Below, piece by piece: positions 63,523 to 64,000 of a DNA stretch of 64,000 nucleotides (the stretch's first letter is position 1; the number at the start of each line of letters is the position of its first letter). The notes beneath the pieces are model-generated. The model ran no database searches, was not told the DNA's origin, and was given only the letters and a program-made list of their open reading frames with translations. The stretch comes from Gerris lacustris. Its lineage: Eukaryota > Arthropoda > Insecta > Hemiptera > Gerridae. The stretch covers positions 26,261,101 through 26,325,100 of the forward strand of contig OX578281.1 of the NCBI GenBank assembly GCA_951217055.1, read 5' to 3'. The position numbers and the translations under genes are program-made.

Positions 63523-64000
63523 CTGCAACAAAAAACAATATCAATTTTTAAAAATGAGAAAGGTTATAAATTAGAGAAAGAATAAATATTACTATTACAC
63601 AAATCAATTGGTAAATATTTTTAAATGGCCTTAAAATTTGATAGAAATTGATTAGATAGTGAGGATTAGTCAAAAGTTTTTGATTTACCGATGTTTCAGA
63701 AAACTTCCCTTCTTTAGGATATTACAATTTTCAATATTAATATTGCCAACCCTTGTCCAAGATGTAAAACCTTAAAGAAAATTCTTAAAATTATGCTTAA
63801 CTTCTATGTAGTGTATTGTTTTTTTTTTTAAATATAAGTGTTTTCTTACTAACACCATTCTTGAATAATGCCATGAAGAAGGAAATACATTTTTTCCAAA
63901 ACATTTATTTATTTTTATTTTTACTGCTCCTCATTATCCTCAATTTCTATTTATTTACAATTGATATCTACTTAGTTATTCTACAACATCCTGGAGGTGG

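Noticed and set aside
63970..64000. Possible next upstream TRRAP exon at the window edge
   Set aside because: Only about 20 bases of CACCTCCAGGATG-like sequence on the minus strand; too short to judge.
1..64000. Bacterial-style features (operons, ribosome binding sites, CRISPR)
   Set aside because: The window is a spliced eukaryotic gene with transposons; none of these apply.

Overview
This is a eukaryotic genomic window from an animal, most likely an insect or other arthropod. The evidence is AT-rich DNA, GT-AG introns and an arthropod-style mix of CR1/R1-like LINEs, hAT, Tc1/mariner/pogo, TTAA-target and palindromic elements, plus tRNA-like SINEs. The species cannot be fixed from sequence alone; a hemipteran is a weak guess.

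Nearly the whole window is one gene on the minus strand: the orthologue of TRRAP (Drosophila Nipped-A, yeast Tra1), the giant HEAT/TPR-repeat pseudokinase scaffold of SAGA and NuA4/TIP60 histone acetyltransferase complexes. I placed 38 consecutive coding exons between 63522 (5' side) and 1136 (3' side). They join in frame throughout (6861 coding bases, 2287 residues) with GT-AG boundaries, and cover roughly the first third to two thirds of the protein. The start codon and first exons lie beyond 64000. The FAT and pseudo-PI3K region lies beyond position 1.

The rest is intron, heavily colonised by mobile elements. From left to right: a hAT remnant (1-795); a MITE (2558-3042); an element with an AAGT target duplication (3615-5252); a Tc1-like MITE (6070-6891); LINE and SINE debris (7.6-9.7 kb); a 2.5 kb hAT-like element with a perfect 8-bp duplication (10319-12810); a TTAA-flanked element containing a second inverted-repeat element (17777-19466); a possible plus-strand secreted-protein gene (19745-20146); LINE, pogo-like and hAT debris (22-26 kb); a dead mariner (29.9-30.5 kb); a minisatellite, a perfect 116-bp palindrome and its likely parent MITE (31.7-33.6 kb); a pogo-type MITE (33590-33935); LINE 3' ends (35, 40 and 42 kb); a hAT copy inside a LINE RNase H domain (44.6-47.4 kb); a 2.6 kb nearly fully palindromic element split by a CR1-like LINE (51336-56885); and further LINE, MITE and SINE copies up to 63.4 kb.

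Apart from TRRAP, the only candidate host gene is the 133-codon reading frame at 19745. Element boundaries rest on termini and target duplications read by eye. Family names are inferred from motifs and were not checked against a library.
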